The notes: a model not told the origin generated them from the sequence alone. 64,000 nt of DNA from Falsiroseomonas frigidaquae (GCF_012163145.1 NZ_JAAVTX010000007.1:124001-188000), one strand, 5' to 3'. Positions 1-11,058 are shown, counted from the first letter of the stretch. Numbers and translations: made by a program.

Positions 1-275
1 ATGAAGGTGACCATCGCCACCATCACCACGCTCAGCGTGTCGTAGCGCAGCGCCCATTCCACCTCGAAGCCACCGACATCGATGAAGGTGAACAAGGGCA
101 CGATACCCGGCGCGCTGCCGAGTGCCACGTCGATGAAGGCCAGGCTGCCGCAGACGGCGGCGATGGCCATGAAGGCCACCGTCACCCATTGCGAAACCTT
201 GTCGCCCAGCCAGCGGCCGAAGAAACCCGCGATGCAGGCCCCGAGCAGCGGGAAGAAGATGGCGCCGACATACAT
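1..275 (-). CDS. nuoL: NADH-quinone oxidoreductase subunit L, N-terminal part (cut by window edge)
   Basis: Only the first 91 or so codons are inside the window; the gene continues past base 1. The start ATG (reverse complement of 273-275) lies 4 bases after the nuoK stop, which fixes the start. The N-terminus MYVGAIFFPLLGACIAGFFG, a hydrophobic helix, then a short charged turn and further helices, matches the opening of the large antiporter-like proton-pumping subunit of complex I in the inner membrane. Identity rests on this N-terminus plus its place directly after nuoK. Confidence 0.9.
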   Translation of the reverse strand, partial: MYVGAIFFPLLGACIAGFFGRWLGDKVSQWVTVAFMAIAAVCGSLAFIDVALGSAPGIVPLFTFIDVGGFEVEWALRYDTLSVVMVAMVTF

Positions 276-279
276 GGGC

Positions 280-591
280 TCAGCCCCTCAGCGTGGACAC
301 GTCGTCCACCTCGATCGTGCCGCGGTTGCGGAAGTGGATGACGACGATCGCAAGGCCGATGGCCGCCTCGGCGGCCGCCACGGTCAGGATCAGCATGGCG
401 AAGATCTGCCCGGTGAGGTCGCCCAACTGCGCCGAGAAAGCCACCAGGTTGAGGTTCACCGAGAGCAGGATCAGCTCCACCGACATCAGGATGACGATGA
501 TGTTCTTCCGGTTCAGGAAGATGCCGAGGATGCCCAGCACGAACAGGATCGCGCCCACCGTCAGGTAGTGCGAAAGGCCGATGGCCAGCAT
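280..591 (-). CDS. nuoK: NADH-quinone oxidoreductase subunit K
   Basis: Small membrane subunit of complex I, 103 residues, close to the family norm of about 100. Three hydrophobic helices are visible, with the conserved membrane glutamate in [17 protein letters not shown] (helix 2) and a second one in [13 protein letters not shown] (helix 3); both belong to the proton path in this family. The start ATG shares one base with the nuoJ stop (TGATG), so the two are translationally coupled. The C-terminus ends in the short polar tail VDDVSTLRG. Confidence 0.97.
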   Translation of the reverse strand: MLAIGLSHYLTVGAILFVLGILGIFLNRKNIIVILMSVELILLSVNLNLVAFSAQLGDLTGQIFAMLILTVAAAEAAIGLAIVVIHFRNRGTIEVDDVSTLRG

Positions 592-1271
592 CAGTGGTGT
601 CCCCCGCCATGATGTTCGACCTGCTTGGGCGCAGGTGGCGCGTCGACCGGCGGGCGCTCGATGCCCAGCTCGGCCAGGCCGGCGCCGCTGCGCACCTGGC
701 GCAGGTTCACGCTGCCCATGCGGGAGACCTGCTTGCCGATATCCTGGCGCTTCGCCACGGGCTTGTTGCGCAGGGTCAGCACGATGGCGCCGATCATGGC
801 AACCAGCAGGATCAGGCCGGAAAGCTGGAACAGCCAGACATAGTCGGTGTAGAGGATGCGGCCGATCTCACGCGTGTTGTCGGCACCCGGCATCATCGGG
901 TTCAGCCGCAGCCCCGCGGCATCGTCGGCGAAGGTCCAGCTGCCGAAGACGAAGATCAGCTCGGCGAACAGCACCAGGCCGACGGCGCCGCCGATCGGCG
1001 CGTAGCGCTGGAAGCCTTCCCGCACTGCGGAGAAATCCACGTCCAGCATCATCACGACGAACAGGAACAGCACCGCGACGGCGCCGACATAGACGATGAC
1101 CAGGATCATCGCCAGGAACTCCGCCCCCGCCAGCAGGAACAGCGCCGCGGCGTTGAAGAAGGCCAGGATCAGGAACAGCACGGAGTGCACGGGATTGCGA
1201 CTGGTCACCACCATGACCGCGCTGGCGATCAGCACGGCGGCGAACAGGTAGAAGGCGATGGCGGCGATCAT
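591..1271 (-). CDS. nuoJ: NADH-quinone oxidoreductase subunit J
   Basis: Membrane subunit of complex I, 226 residues. The N-terminal two thirds hold five hydrophobic helices, including the typical segment [20 protein letters not shown] (about 50-70) that contains the pi-bulge region of the family. The polar C-terminal tail after residue 165 is rich in Pro, Ala and His and ends EHHGGGHH, an extension beyond the shortest homologues. It lies between nuoI (11-base gap) and nuoK (1-base overlap). Confidence 0.95.
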   Translation of the reverse strand: MIAAIAFYLFAAVLIASAVMVVTSRNPVHSVLFLILAFFNAAALFLLAGAEFLAMILVIVYVGAVAVLFLFVVMMLDVDFSAVREGFQRYAPIGGAVGLVLFAELIFVFGSWTFADDAAGLRLNPMMPGADNTREIGRILYTDYVWLFQLSGLILLVAMIGAIVLTLRNKPVAKRQDIGKQVSRMGSVNLRQVRSGAGLAELGIERPPVDAPPAPKQVEHHGGGHH

Positions 1272-1282
1272 TCCCCTGCCCT

Positions 1283-1771
1283 TCAGCGATACGGCGCGTC
1301 GAGGGTAAGCCGCTGGGCCAGGATCGCTTCCCAGCGATCGCCGTTATCCAGCAGCCTGTCCTTGTCGTAGATCAGCTCGGACCGGGTCTCGGTCGCGAAT
1401 TCCAGGTTCGGCCCCTCGACGATCGCATCCACCGGGCAGGCTTCCTCGCACATGCCGCAATAGATGCACTTGGTCATGTCGATGTCGTAACGCGTGGTCC
1501 GGCGGGACCCGTCCTCGCGCGGCTCGGCCTCGATGGTGATGGCCTGCGCCGGGCAGATTGCCTCGCAGAGCTTGCAGGCAATGCAGCGTTCCTCGCCATT
1601 CGGGTAGCGGCGCAGCGCGTGCTCCCCCTTGAAGCGCGGCGACAGCGGCGCCTTTTCGTGCGGGTAGTTGATGGTCGCCTTGCGGCTGAAGAACTGCTTC
1701 AGCGTCAGCGCCATGCCGCCGACCAATTCGGTCAGCAGCAGGCTGCGGGCGACGCGATCGAGGGTTGCCAT
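1283..1771 (-). CDS. nuoI: NADH-quinone oxidoreductase subunit I (two 4Fe-4S ferredoxin)
   Basis: Peripheral-arm subunit of complex I carrying clusters N6a and N6b, 162 residues as in other alphaproteobacteria. Two ferredoxin motifs are plain: [12 protein letters not shown] (about 62-73) and [12 protein letters not shown] (about 101-112), each with three closely spaced cysteines plus the distal CP. The N-terminus has an amphipathic stretch that docks on the membrane arm. It starts at ATG 1771, three bases after the nuoH stop. Confidence 0.97.
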   Translation of the reverse strand: MATLDRVARSLLLTELVGGMALTLKQFFSRKATINYPHEKAPLSPRFKGEHALRRYPNGEERCIACKLCEAICPAQAITIEAEPREDGSRRTTRYDIDMTKCIYCGMCEEACPVDAIVEGPNLEFATETRSELIYDKDRLLDNGDRWEAILAQRLTLDAPYR

Positions 1772-1774
1772 GGA

Positions 1775-2782
1775 TCAAACTCCTCCCGGCAGCCAGCCGA
1801 AGATCTTCAGCACGAAGGCGGTCAGCACCAGCCAGACCAGGCTGAAGGGCAGGAACACCTTCCAGCCGAGCCGCATGAGCTGGTCGTAGCGATAGCGGGG
1901 AAAGGTCGCGCGCACCCAGACGAAGACGAACAGGCAGAAGCAGATCTTCAGGATGAACCACAGCGGCCCGAGCGCCGGCAGCAGCCCGAAGGGCCCATAC
2001 CAGCCGCCGAGGAACAGGATGGTGATGAGCGCGCTCATCAGGATCATGTTCGCGTATTCGCCGAGGAAGAACAGTGCGAAGGACATCGAGGAGTATTCGA
2101 CGAAGAAGCCCGCCACCAGCTCGGACTCACCTTCCGGCAGGTCGAAGGGGGCGCGGTTGGTCTCCGCCAGCGCGCTGATGAACATGATGATGAACATCGG
2201 GAACAGCGGGAACATGAACCACATGTTCTCCTGCGCCCGCACGATCTCCGTCAGGTTCAGCGAGCCGACGCAGAGCAGTACGGTGACGATGACGAAGCCC
2301 ATCGAGACTTCGTAGCTGACCATCTGCGCGGCGGAGCGCAGCGCGCCGAGGAAGGCGTATTTCGAATTCGACGCCCAGCCCGCGATGATGATTCCATAGA
2401 CGCCGAGCGAGGAGATCGCGAACAGATACAGGATGCCGACATTGATGTCCGCGATCGCCCATCCATCATTCACCGGGATCACGGCCCAGCCCAGCATGGC
2501 CAGGATGAAGGTGACCATCGGCGCCATGATGAACAGCGTGCGCGATGCGCCGGAAGGAATGATGGTTTCCTTCATCAGCATCTTCAGCGCATCGGCGAAG
2601 GGCTGCAGCAGGCCGAAGATGCCGACGACATTCGGCCCCTTCCGCATCTGCATGGCGCCCAGCACCTTGCGCTCCGCCCAGGTGAGGTAGGCGACGCCCA
2701 GAAGCAGGGGCACCAGCAGCGCCATGGTCTGCGCGACGGTCAGCGCAAGCACGCCGAGTGGCGTGGCGAGGAAAGCATCCAT
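1775..2782 (-). CDS. nuoH: NADH-quinone oxidoreductase subunit H
   Basis: Membrane subunit that forms the quinone-entry site at the junction with the hydrophilic arm; 335 residues from the chosen start. Family landmarks are visible: [20 protein letters not shown] near residue 30-50, the loop [20 protein letters not shown] at about 210-230, and about eight hydrophobic helices. The frame is open 36 bases further upstream, but that would run into nuoG. The ATG at 2782 sits 4 bases after the nuoG stop and gives the canonical [10 protein letters not shown] start, so I prefer it. Confidence 0.96.
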   Translation of the reverse strand: MDAFLATPLGVLALTVAQTMALLVPLLLGVAYLTWAERKVLGAMQMRKGPNVVGIFGLLQPFADALKMLMKETIIPSGASRTLFIMAPMVTFILAMLGWAVIPVNDGWAIADINVGILYLFAISSLGVYGIIIAGWASNSKYAFLGALRSAAQMVSYEVSMGFVIVTVLLCVGSLNLTEIVRAQENMWFMFPLFPMFIIMFISALAETNRAPFDLPEGESELVAGFFVEYSSMSFALFFLGEYANMILMSALITILFLGGWYGPFGLLPALGPLWFILKICFCLFVFVWVRATFPRYRYDQLMRLGWKVFLPFSLVWLVLTAFVLKIFGWLPGGV

Positions 2783-2786
2783 GTCC

Positions 2787-4826
2787 CTACTCCGCCGCCA
2801 CGGGGACCGGCGCAGCATAGGTCGCCGCGCACTGCGCCATCACATCCGATGCACGGGCGATGACATCCGCCTGGTGGTAATTTGCCAGCGGCAGCACGAA
2901 GGCTGCGCCCGACATCGCCGCCGGATCGCCGGCCGGGCCGGTGGCATCGGCGGCGAAGCGCCGCTCCAGCCCCTGCTCCAGAGCCATGGCGTCGCGCAGG
3001 GCGGCCAGGCTGTCGAAGGGCAGCGTGGCGCCGAGGGCCTCGCTCGCGGCGCGGATGATGCGCCAATCCTCGCGCGCCTCACCGGGCGGGTACACCGCCA
3101 GATGCCCGCGCTGCACGCGGCCTTCCGTGTTCAGCCAGGTGCCGTCCTTCTCGGTGTACGCCGCACCGGGCAGGATCACGTCGGCATGGCCTGCGATGCG
3201 GTCGCCGTGGTGGCCCTGGTAGATCACGAAGGTCCCGGCCGGGATCGTCGCCGGATCCACGCCATCCGCGCCCAGCAGCCACAGCGCATCCGCGCCGCCG
3301 CCGAGCATCTGGCCGATGTCCTGCCCACCCGCGCCCGGCAGGAAGCCCAGCGCCAGCGCGCCAACCTGACCGCCGAACAGGTGCAGCAGGTTGAAGCCGT
3401 GCCAATCCTCGCGCAGCGCATCCGCCTGGCGGGCAACCTCCCAGGCCGCCGCCAGCACCGCCAACCCATCGGCGCGCATCAGCGCACCGCGGCCGAGCAG
3501 CACCATCGGGCGCTTGGCGGTCTTCAGCACCTCCATGAAGGGGTGCGAGCCATCCAGCAGCGCACGGATCGCCTCTGGCCCCTCCCCCAGATGCTCATGG
3601 CCGTAGGTCAGGTCGATGCCGGCCGGGCCGATGCGACCCACCGGGAAACGCCCGGCGACCCAGCGCTTGCGGATGCGCGCATTGATCACCGGCGCCTCGG
3701 TGCGCGGGTTGCTGCCGATGATCAGCAGCGCATCCGCTTCCTCGATGCCGGCGATGGTCGTGTTGAAGCGGTAGAAATCCGGCCGCGTCACATCAATGGC
3801 CGCGCCATCCGTGCGGCAATCCAGGTTCTCCGACCCCAGCTTCGCCATCAGCGCCTTCAGCGCGAACAGGCTTTCCGCCTCCACCAGGTCACCGGCGATG
3901 GCGCCGATGCGCTCGCCGCGCATGCCCTTCAGCTTCCCGGCGATGGCCGCGAAGGCCTCCGGCCAGCTCGCCTGGCGCAGCCCGCCATTCACGCGGATCC
4001 ACGGCCGGTCCAGCCGCTTGCGCTTGAGGCCGTCGAAGGAGAAGCGGCCACGGTCGGCCATCCACTCCTCGTTCACATCCTCATTGATGCGCGGCAGGAT
4101 GCGCAGCACTTCCGGGCCGCGCGTGTCGATGCGGATGTTGGTGCCGGTCGCATCCTGCACATCGATGCTTTCCGTCTTCCGCAGCTCCCACGGCCGCGCC
4201 ACGAAGGCGTAGGGCCGCGAGGTCAGCGCGCCGACCGGGCAGATGTCGATGAGGTTGCCGGAAAGCTCAGTGGTCAGCGCCTTCTCGACATAGGTGCCGA
4301 TTTCCATCGACTCACCGCGGCCTGTGGCGCCGAGCTCCGGAACGCCGGCGACCTCTGCCGCAAAGCGGACACATCGGGTGCACTGGATGCAGCGCGTCAT
4401 GATCGTCTTGATCAGCGGGCCGACATACTTGTCCTTCACCGCCCGCTTCGCCTCGCGGTAGCGGGAGTGGTCCATGCCATAACCGACCGCCTGGTCCTGC
4501 AGGTCGCACTCGCCGCCCTGGTCGCAGATCGGGCAATCCAGCGGGTGGTTGATCAGCAGGAATTCCATGACGCCCCTGCGTGCGTTCCGCACGACGGGGC
4601 TGTCCGTCTTCACCACCATGCCATCCGCGACCGGATAGGCGCAGGAGGCAACCGGCTTCGGCGCCTTCTCCACTTCCACCAGGCACATGCGGCAATTGCC
4701 GGCGACGCTCAGGCGCTCGTGGTAGCAGAAGCGCGGGATTTCCTTGCCCGCCGCCTCACATGCCTGCAGCACCGTGGCGCCGTTCGGGACCTCGACCTCG
4801 ATCCCGTCGACCGTGACCTTCGCCAT
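2787..4826 (-). CDS. nuoG: NADH-quinone oxidoreductase subunit G (iron-sulfur chain)
   Basis: Largest peripheral subunit of complex I, 679 residues. The N-terminal 2Fe-2S domain ([20 protein letters not shown], then CAYPV) is followed by the His-containing motif [17 protein letters not shown] (about 93-109) and the 4Fe-4S motif [10 protein letters not shown] (about 146). After residue 220 comes the molybdopterin-oxidoreductase-like fold that has lost its cofactor in this family. I did not see the extra N7-ligand CxxC cluster in the middle, as usual for alphaproteobacterial and mitochondrial types. Spacing to nuoF is 5 bases. Confidence 0.96.
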   Translation of the reverse strand: MAKVTVDGIEVEVPNGATVLQACEAAGKEIPRFCYHERLSVAGNCRMCLVEVEKAPKPVASCAYPVADGMVVKTDSPVVRNARRGVMEFLLINHPLDCPICDQGGECDLQDQAVGYGMDHSRYREAKRAVKDKYVGPLIKTIMTRCIQCTRCVRFAAEVAGVPELGATGRGESMEIGTYVEKALTTELSGNLIDICPVGALTSRPYAFVARPWELRKTESIDVQDATGTNIRIDTRGPEVLRILPRINEDVNEEWMADRGRFSFDGLKRKRLDRPWIRVNGGLRQASWPEAFAAIAGKLKGMRGERIGAIAGDLVEAESLFALKALMAKLGSENLDCRTDGAAIDVTRPDFYRFNTTIAGIEEADALLIIGSNPRTEAPVINARIRKRWVAGRFPVGRIGPAGIDLTYGHEHLGEGPEAIRALLDGSHPFMEVLKTAKRPMVLLGRGALMRADGLAVLAAAWEVARQADALREDWHGFNLLHLFGGQVGALALGFLPGAGGQDIGQMLGGGADALWLLGADGVDPATIPAGTFVIYQGHHGDRIAGHADVILPGAAYTEKDGTWLNTEGRVQRGHLAVYPPGEAREDWRIIRAASEALGATLPFDSLAALRDAMALEQGLERRFAADATGPAGDPAAMSGAAFVLPLANYHQADVIARASDVMAQCAATYAAPVPVAAE

Positions 4827-4831
4827 CGTCG

Positions 4832-6139
4832 TTACTCCGCCGCCATCGGCATGGGTGGCGTTGCATGCGCGGCCTTATAGGCGGCGATGCGTTCTTCCAT
4901 CACCGGCCGGTAGTGCCGGATCAGCCCCTGCACCGGCCAGACGCCACCGTCCGCCAGCGCGCAGATCGTGTGGCCCTCGATGCGGCGGGTCACTTCCTCC
5001 AGCACGTCGATCTCCTCGATCTCCGCGCGGCCCTGCACCATCCGGTCCATCATGCGGCTGACCCAGCCCATGCCTTCGCGGCACGGCGTGCACTGGCCGC
5101 AGCTCTCATGCTTGTAGAAGCGCGACAGGCGCGCGATGGCGCGGACGATGTCGGTGGACTTGTCCATGACGATCACGCCCGCCGTGCCGAGGCCCGATTT
5201 GTGCTCGCGCAGCGCATCGAAATCCATCAGCACGTCGTCACAGATATGCTTCGGCAGCAGCGGCGTGGAGCTGCCGCCCGGGATAACGCACATCAGGTTG
5301 TCCCAGCCGCCACGCACGCCGCCCGCATGACGCTCGATAAGCTCCCGCATCGGGATGCTCATCTCCTCCTCCACGTTGCAGGGCTTGTTCACATGGCCCT
5401 GGATGCAGAAGATCTTCGTGCCCGAGTTCTTCGGGCGACCGAAGCCGGCGAACCAGGCGGCGCCACGGCGCAGGACGGTCGGCACCACGGCGATGGTCTC
5501 GACATTGTTCACCGTGGTCGGGCAGCCATAGAGGCCGACGGCGGCGGGGAATGGCGGCTTCAGCCGCGGCATGCCCTTCTTGCCTTCCAGGCTCTCGATC
5601 AGCGCCGTCTCTTCGCCGCAGATATAGGCGCCGGCACCGCGATGCACGTACAGGTCGAAATCCCAGCCGGACCCCGCCGCATTCTTGCCGAGCAGCCCCG
5701 CCGCATAGGCCTCGTCGATCGCCGCATCCAGCACGCGGCTCTCATTGTAGTATTCGCCGCGGATGTAGATGTAGCCGGCATGCGCGCCCATGGCGAAGCC
5801 GGCAATCAGGCAGCCCTCGATCAGCGTGTGCGGATCATGACGGATGATGTCGCGATCCTTGCAGGTGCCGGGCTCGGATTCATCGGCGTTCACCACCAGG
5901 TAGTGCGGTCGCTCGCTCGCCTGCTTCGGCATGAAGGACCACTTCATGCCAGTCGGGAATCCCGCGCCGCCACGGCCGCGCAGGCCGGAGGATTTCATCT
6001 CCTCGATGATCCAGTCACGCCCCTTCTCGAGGAAGCCAGCCGTGCCATCCCAATTGCCGCGCCGCTGCGCGGCGGGCAGGCGCCAATCCTGCAGCCCGTA
6101 CAGGTTGGTGAAGATGCGGTCCTTGTCGGAGAGTGCCAT
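4832..6139 (-). CDS. nuoF: NADH-quinone oxidoreductase subunit F (FMN/NADH binding)
   Basis: Flavoprotein subunit of complex I that oxidises NADH; 435 residues. The NADH-binding glycine-rich segment [16 protein letters not shown] (about 53-68), the FMN region [20 protein letters not shown], the YIRGEY segment and the N3 4Fe-4S motif [10 protein letters not shown] (about 350) are all present. It lies between nuoE (3-base gap) and nuoG (5-base gap). Nothing unusual in length or motifs. Confidence 0.97.
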   Translation of the reverse strand: MALSDKDRIFTNLYGLQDWRLPAAQRRGNWDGTAGFLEKGRDWIIEEMKSSGLRGRGGAGFPTGMKWSFMPKQASERPHYLVVNADESEPGTCKDRDIIRHDPHTLIEGCLIAGFAMGAHAGYIYIRGEYYNESRVLDAAIDEAYAAGLLGKNAAGSGWDFDLYVHRGAGAYICGEETALIESLEGKKGMPRLKPPFPAAVGLYGCPTTVNNVETIAVVPTVLRRGAAWFAGFGRPKNSGTKIFCIQGHVNKPCNVEEEMSIPMRELIERHAGGVRGGWDNLMCVIPGGSSTPLLPKHICDDVLMDFDALREHKSGLGTAGVIVMDKSTDIVRAIARLSRFYKHESCGQCTPCREGMGWVSRMMDRMVQGRAEIEEIDVLEEVTRRIEGHTICALADGGVWPVQGLIRHYRPVMEERIAAYKAAHATPPMPMAAE

Positions 6140-6142
6140 CGC

Positions 6143-6754
6143 CTATTCCCCTCCTGCCACATCGATGAGCGTCAGCGGTCCGCCTTCCGGCGCGCTGGTC
6201 TGACGACCGATGCTGCTGCCGGGCGTGGGCTTCTCGCCACGCTTCAGCGCCTCGATCAGCGCAACCGTGCGGTCGTAATCCAGGTCTTCGAAGTAGTCGT
6301 CATCCACCTGCAGCACCGGCGCATTCACGCAGGCGCCGAGGCATTCCACCTCGGTCAGCGTGAACAGCCCGTCCGCCGAGGTCTGCCCGACCTGCACATG
6401 TGCCGCGTCGTGGCAGGCGCGCATCACATCGTCCGAGCCGCGCAGCATGCAGGGCGTGGTGCCGCAGAGCTGCAGGTGGTGCCGGCCGATCGGCTTCATG
6501 TTGAACATGAAGTAGAAGGTCGCGACCTCATAGACGCGGATCGGCGCCATGCCGAGGCGCTCCGCGATGACATCCATCGCCACCTTCGGCACCCAGGCGC
6601 TGCCGGTGCTGCGCCCCATCTGGCGCTGCACGACATAGAGCAGCGGGATCACGCCGGAGGCCTTCTTCGCCTCCGGATACTTGGCGAGAATTTTTGCGAT
6701 TTCAGCTTCGCTGGAGTCATCGAAGGCGAAATGCGTGGGCTGCGCAAAACTCAC
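6143..6754 (-). CDS. nuoE: NADH-quinone oxidoreductase subunit E (2Fe-2S, N1a)
   Basis: 24-kDa-type subunit of complex I, thioredoxin-like fold with one 2Fe-2S cluster, 203 residues. The ligands appear as CGTTPC (about 91-96) and CLGACVNAP (about 132-140). The N-terminal half has the expected helical segment before [12 protein letters not shown]. The start ATG overlaps the nuoD stop by 4 bases, indicating coupling. Confidence 0.96.
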   Translation of the reverse strand: MSFAQPTHFAFDDSSEAEIAKILAKYPEAKKASGVIPLLYVVQRQMGRSTGSAWVPKVAMDVIAERLGMAPIRVYEVATFYFMFNMKPIGRHHLQLCGTTPCMLRGSDDVMRACHDAAHVQVGQTSADGLFTLTEVECLGACVNAPVLQVDDDYFEDLDYDRTVALIEALKRGEKPTPGSSIGRQTSAPEGGPLTLIDVAGGE

Positions 6755-7989
6755 CGGTCGATCTCCCCGAAGACGATATCGAGGCTGCCGATGATGGCGA
6801 CGGCGTCCGCCAGCATGTGCCCCTTCGAAAGCGCCTCCATCGCCTGCAGATGCGCGAAGCCGGGCGCGCGGATCTTGCAGCGATAGGGACGGTTGGTGCC
6901 ATCGGCCACCATGTAGACTCCGAATTCACCCTTCGGCGCCTCGGTCACCGTGTAGGTCGCGCCGGCGGGCACGTGGTAGCCCTCGGTATAGAGCTTGAAG
7001 TGATGGATCAGGCTTTCCATCGACCGCTTCATGTCGCCGCGCGAAGGCGGCGTGATCTTGTTGTCGGCGATCTTTACCGGGCCGGGGCGGATGTGGGTCA
7101 GGCACTGCTCGATCATGCGCAGCGACTGCCGCATCTCCTGCATCCGCACCAGGTAGCGATCGTAGCAATCGCCCTGCACGCCGACGGGGATGTCGAATTC
7201 GAGCTGGTCGTACATCTCATAAGGCTGCGACTTCCGGAGGTCCCAGGCGCAGCCGGAGGCACGCAGGCAGGGCCCGCTGAAGCCCCAGGACATCGCCTGC
7301 TCCGCCGTCATCACGCCGATATCGACGGTGCGCTGCTTGAAGATGCGGTTCTGCGTCAGCAGCCCTTCCAGCTCATCGAGGAACTTCGGGAAGCGCTGGC
7401 ACCACGCACCGATCCGGTCTTCCAGACCCGCCGGCAGATCCTTGGCCACGCCGCCGGCCCGGAAGTAGTTCACATGGTAATGCGAGCCGCCAACCTGCTC
7501 ATAGAATTCCAGCAGATGCTCGCGCTGCTCGAAGCCCCAGAGCGACGGCGTGATGGCGCCGACGTCGAGCGCATAGGTCGTGACGTTCAGCAGGTGATTC
7601 AGGATTCGCGTGATCTCCGCGAACATCGTCCGAATCCACTTGGCCCGCAGCGGTACGTCATTCTCGATGCCCAGCAGACGCTCGGTCGCGAGAACAAAGC
7701 TGTGCTCCATGCACATCGGCGAGACGTAATCCAGCCGGTCCATATAGGGCATGGCCTGCAGATAGGTCTTGTACTCGATCAGCTTCTCGGTGCCGCGATG
7801 CAGCAGCCCGATATGCGGATCGGCGCGCTCCACCACCTCGCCCTTCATCTCCAGGATGAGGCGCAGCACGCCGTGTGCAGCAGGATGCTGCGGGCCGAAA
7901 TTGATGGTGTGCGTCTCGGCGTCGAACAGCTTCTGGGACGCGTTCGGCCCGTCCATCTGTGGCAGGCCGCTGACCAGTTCGGTGCTCAT
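6751..7989 (-). CDS. nuoD: NADH-quinone oxidoreductase subunit D
   Basis: 49-kDa-type subunit, relative of NiFe-hydrogenase large subunits, forming much of the quinone-binding cavity; 412 residues. Recognisable stretches include [20 protein letters not shown] near residue 32-51, the following [14 protein letters not shown], and the C-terminal DIVFGEIDR ending typical of the family. It is separate from nuoC (4-base overlap), not the NuoCD fusion of enterobacteria. Confidence 0.97.
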   Translation of the reverse strand: MSTELVSGLPQMDGPNASQKLFDAETHTINFGPQHPAAHGVLRLILEMKGEVVERADPHIGLLHRGTEKLIEYKTYLQAMPYMDRLDYVSPMCMEHSFVLATERLLGIENDVPLRAKWIRTMFAEITRILNHLLNVTTYALDVGAITPSLWGFEQREHLLEFYEQVGGSHYHVNYFRAGGVAKDLPAGLEDRIGAWCQRFPKFLDELEGLLTQNRIFKQRTVDIGVMTAEQAMSWGFSGPCLRASGCAWDLRKSQPYEMYDQLEFDIPVGVQGDCYDRYLVRMQEMRQSLRMIEQCLTHIRPGPVKIADNKITPPSRGDMKRSMESLIHHFKLYTEGYHVPAGATYTVTEAPKGEFGVYMVADGTNRPYRCKIRAPGFAHLQAMEALSKGHMLADAVAIIGSLDIVFGEIDR

Positions 7990-8660
7990 GGAGTATTCCC
8001 CCCCTGCGGCCCCTCGATCTGCCCACGCTCCGCGCGCACCTGATGCACCTTCTCATCGCCCGGCAGCGTGGTCATGCCTTCCCAGGGGCTGAGGAAGTCG
8101 AACGACCGGAAATCCTGCGTCAGCACGACAGGCTCGTTCACCACCTGCTTGCGCGTCTCGTCATACCGAACCTGCACATGACCGGTCAGCGGGAAATCCT
8201 TGCGCAGCGGATGGCCCTCGAAGCCGTAATCCGTAAGCAGGCGGCGAAGGTCCGGCTGGCCCGCGAAGACGATGCCGTACATGTCCCAGGCTTCGCGCTC
8301 ATACCAGGTGGCGGCCGGCCAGACGTTGATCAGGCTCGGCACCGGCGTCGCCTCATCGGTCGAGACGAGTATGCGGACGCGCTGGTTCAGCGCCAGGCTG
8401 AGCAGATTGTACACAACCTCAAAACGCTCCGCGCGCTCCGGCCAGTCCATGCCGCAGATGTCCATCACCTGCTCGAAGGCGAAGCGCGGATCGTCGCGCA
8501 GCATCTCCATGAAGGGCACGATCTGGTCGCGCCGGGCGCGCAGCACCAGCTCCGCCCCGCGCTCCACGAACACCTCCTCCACCACGGCACCCCCAACCAG
8601 GGCATCGGCGGCTTCAGCGATGGCGGCGCCCAGCGCCTGCAGTTCCTGCGCGTCAGCCAC
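7986..8660 (-). CDS. nuoC: NADH-quinone oxidoreductase subunit C
   Basis: 30-kDa-type subunit of complex I. The signature [20 protein letters not shown] and the following [20 protein letters not shown] identify it. The frame is open back to 8822, inside nuoB, with a low-complexity implausible N-terminus. I place the start at the GTG at 8658-8660, which overlaps the nuoB end by 8 bases and yields 224 residues starting with [10 protein letters not shown] after the initiator. The start is inferred from length and gene packing; a clear ribosome site is not visible. Confidence 0.93.
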   Translation of the reverse strand: MADAQELQALGAAIAEAADALVGGAVVEEVFVERGAELVLRARRDQIVPFMEMLRDDPRFAFEQVMDICGMDWPERAERFEVVYNLLSLALNQRVRILVSTDEATPVPSLINVWPAATWYEREAWDMYGIVFAGQPDLRRLLTDYGFEGHPLRKDFPLTGHVQVRYDETRKQVVNEPVVLTQDFRSFDFLSPWEGMTTLPGDEKVHQVRAERGQIEGPQGGNTP

Positions 8661-9213
8661 GGAGAATGGTCCCCGTCCGGCGAATCTTCTTCTGCAATTG
8701 CAGGATCCCGTAGACCAGCGCTTCCGCCGTCGGCGGGCAGCCCGGCACATAGACATCGACAGGCACGATCCGGTCGCAACCGCGCACGACGCTGTAGCTG
8801 TAGTGGTAGTACCCGCCGCCATTGGCGCAGGACCCCATGGAGATCACCCAGCGCGGCTCCGACATCTGGTCGTATACCTTGCGCAGCGCCGGGGCCATCT
8901 TGTTGGTCAGGGTGCCGGCCACGATCATCACGTCCGACTGCCGCGGCGACCCGCGCGGGATGATACCGAATCGATCCAGGTCGTAGCGCGCCATATAGGC
9001 GTGGATCATCGGCACCGCGCAGCAGGCCAGGCCGAAGGTCATTGGCCAGAGGCTGCCGGTCCGGGCCCAGTTCACCACCTTGTCCAGGTTGGCGATCACG
9101 AAGCCCTTTTCCTCGATCTCCCCGGTGATGCCGCGCACCACCGAATCCTGCGCCGCGCCCGGGGGCAGAGCCTCCCGGTTCCAGGCGATCGCGTTGCTGT
9201 CCGAACCGCTCAT
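8653..9213 (-). CDS. nuoB: NADH-quinone oxidoreductase subunit B (N2 cluster)
   Basis: PSST-type subunit holding the terminal 4Fe-4S cluster N2; 186 residues from ATG 9213. The tandem-cysteine motif [11 protein letters not shown] and the later [19 protein letters not shown] and [10 protein letters not shown] supply the ligands. ATG 9213 is preceded by GGAGAA at a 5-base spacing. The reading frame stays open through the 112-base spacer back into nuoA, but the extension is low-complexity and lacks family similarity that I recognise. Confidence 0.95.
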   Translation of the reverse strand: MSGSDSNAIAWNREALPPGAAQDSVVRGITGEIEEKGFVIANLDKVVNWARTGSLWPMTFGLACCAVPMIHAYMARYDLDRFGIIPRGSPRQSDVMIVAGTLTNKMAPALRKVYDQMSEPRWVISMGSCANGGGYYHYSYSVVRGCDRIVPVDVYVPGCPPTAEALVYGILQLQKKIRRTGTILRG

Positions 9214-9276
9214 GCTGTTCTCCGGGCGCCCCGCCGGCGCCCATTGTCGGAAGGGCCGAGGCCCATCACCTGCCGC

Positions 9277-9319
9277 GGGCCTCGCGGCCAGCTTGAAGAT
9301 CTCCCAGGGCCTCGCGGCC
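9277..9319. repeat. 13-bp direct repeat in the nuoA-nuoB spacer
   Basis: The 13-mer gggcctcgcggcc occurs at 9277-9289 and again at 9307-9319, 30 bases apart start to start, inside the 112-base spacer between nuoA and nuoB. This is the only sizeable gap in the otherwise nearly gapless part of the nuo operon seen here. Both copies are GC-rich and partly self-complementary, so the transcript could fold. Function unknown. Confidence 0.6.
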
Positions 9320-9325
9320 CCACCG

Positions 9326-9694
9326 TCATTCCCAGTCCAGCGCGCCCTTGCGCCATTCATAGATGAACCCGACCGTCAGCACCCCCAGGAAGCCCATCAT
9401 GGACAGGAAGCCGAACCAGCCGATCTCACCGAGCGTCACCGCCCAGGGGAACAGGAAGGCCACTTCCAGGTCGAAGATGATGAACAGGATGGCGACAAGG
9501 TAGAATCGCACATCGAACTTCCGGCGGGTGTCGTCGAAGGGCTCGAAGCCGCACTCATAGGCCGAGAGCTTCTCGGCGTAGGGCTTCTGCTTCGCGGCCA
9601 GAAGCGCACCGCCCACCATCGCGCTGGCAATGACGGCGGCGATCCCCAGGAACACCAGGATCGGGAAGTAGTCTGCCAGCAGCGGCTGGGTCAT
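9326..9694 (-). CDS. nuoA: NADH-quinone oxidoreductase subunit A
   Basis: First gene of the complex I operon, 122 residues, three hydrophobic helices. The loop between helices 1 and 2 carries the family motif [20 protein letters not shown], and [12 protein letters not shown] marks helix 2. The start ATG (9692-9694) has GAGG a few bases upstream. The 295 bases up to tRNA-Asp must contain the promoter unless it lies further upstream; I do not see convincing -35/-10 elements there. A 67-codon open frame inside this leader (9748-9951) looks non-coding. Confidence 0.95.
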   Translation of the reverse strand: MTQPLLADYFPILVFLGIAAVIASAMVGGALLAAKQKPYAEKLSAYECGFEPFDDTRRKFDVRFYLVAILFIIFDLEVAFLFPWAVTLGEIGWFGFLSMMGFLGVLTVGFIYEWRKGALDWE

Positions 9695-9980
9695 GGGGCC
9701 TCGGCTGTCCTTGCCTGTCCAGGGTGCCACACGGCGCCCTTCCTGTTCTACCTGCGCGCCAAGGCAGGGCTGTCTGCGCCAATCCCGCAGGCCCCATCCC
9801 CATCGCATTGCAGCGCAGCGCAGATTAGCCGCGCTACGCTTCCTCCGCCATAGGGCCTCTGCATGATGAAAGTGTTGACATGCGCCATCTTCGAGCCGCC
9901 GCGGGCAACAAAGGCAGAAACAGGATATGGGGCGCGCGCCGTGAGGCGCACACCCTGATCCTGTCATCTGCTTTGGAAAA

Positions 9981-10076
<96 letters not shown>

Positions 10077-10293
10077 TGAAACGGGGAATAGGGGCGGGAC
10101 GGCCCCCTGTCAACAGCCGGGATAAGATGGGCGAGGCTGCCGGCGGGAGGAAGACTTTGGCCCGGAAAACCGCGGCTTTCTGCGGGTTCCGCACGCACGT
10201 AAAGGCGGGTGGCGGGACGCTGGCCCAACCGGAATTGCCGGGCGGCTCCGTATTTTGCGGAAAAAAGCTGATGTGGGCTCTGAGCCGAGAGAA

Positions 10294-10311
10294 TGGGCGC
10301 TGACGGGATCG
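10294..10311 (-). repeat. 18-bp copy of tRNA-Val 3' end (candidate attachment site)
   Basis: tgggcgctgacgggatcg here is identical, in the same orientation, to 48624-48641. That stretch covers the discriminator base, the 3' strand of the acceptor stem and the start of the T arm of tRNA-Val(TAC). The rest of the tRNA is absent. A direct repeat of a tRNA 3' end at the far side of an accessory block is the expected footprint of tyrosine-recombinase integration. It could instead be a tRNA gene fragment. Confidence 0.6.
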
Positions 10312-10570
10312 CACTGGCGGGCCGACATCCACGGCTGGTGAATGCAGACTTCTTCCCCACCTAACCGGGAGCCGACGCGGGTTGGGGGCGACCCGGGTAT
10401 CAGCGCGGCGGCGTCCCCTCTCGAAGACAGGCTTATGGGTGGGAGTGGTGCCCAGGCCGCATCCCTTTAAGACTCCTGCTCGCCCCCGGGACAATTTCCG
10501 GCCGCTGGTGCTTCCTGGCGCCTTGGCTCGCCAATCTCGGGCCACCAGCCGCCGAGCGCCCCCAGGGATA

Positions 10571-10790
10571 CATGTGTGGCCGAAGAGAAGGTCCGGCTGG
10601 TCGAGCAGACCATGCAGGAGGGCCTAACGTATACGGCGCCGCCCGGATTGGTGCCGCTTTCCGGAGCCTGGCGTTCCAGTGAAGGTGCCCCAAGGGAGAG
10701 GGAAGCCGCGGCAGGCGACAAGCCGCTTGGGGCTGCGAAGCGGTGATACCGGCGATTGCGGCGAAGGGCAGGTCCCGCCGTGTCTGGTCT
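10571..10790 (+). pseudogene. possible remnant of a transposase OrfA (IS3/IS66-like)
   Basis: One frame reads VAEEKVRLVEQTMQEGLT and, after a +1 shift, VYGAARIGAAFRSLAFQ, a stop in place of an expected Trp, then RRCPKGEG and later CEAVIPA. This order resembles the helix-turn-helix start of small IS3/IS66-type transposase subunits (EEK.RLVEETM.PG.TVS..AR..G...SL.F.WRR...EG). The frameshift and stop indicate decay. No terminal repeats or downstream catalytic subunit were found, so the call is tentative. Confidence 0.33.
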
Positions 10791-11058
10791 GTCAGCCGTG
10801 CCGTAACCCGCTCCAGCGCCGCTCTCGCCCACCGAGCCGGCGCCGGCCATCAACGCGTCGATCTCGCGGAGGCGCGTCAGCAGATCGTGCCTGGATTGGC
10901 ATGTCCGCCCCGCCCTCAGCGGGCGGGGGCTGCTTTCCTCTCATCTCCGGTGGGTCCCGTTGAGGAGAGTAGGTCAGCGGCACCGCCCGGGGGGTCCAGG
11001 CGATCAGTCTGGCAGTTGCCGCCTTTCCAAGGGCGCAAGGCTCCTTGGCAGGAGCCAT

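Noticed and set aside
2724-4880. Long plus-strand frames opposite nuoG, nuoF and nuoD
   Set aside because: Antisense shadows expected at this GC content; the minus-strand genes have clear complex I motifs and tight operon packing.
9874-9879. TTGACA on the plus strand upstream of nuoA
   Set aside because: No -10 element at the proper distance and no plus-strand gene follows.
10908-10928. 8-bp GC hairpin as a terminator
   Set aside because: No T-run on either strand and no gene ends beside it; the stronger hairpin at 11059-11097 fits the RTX gene better.
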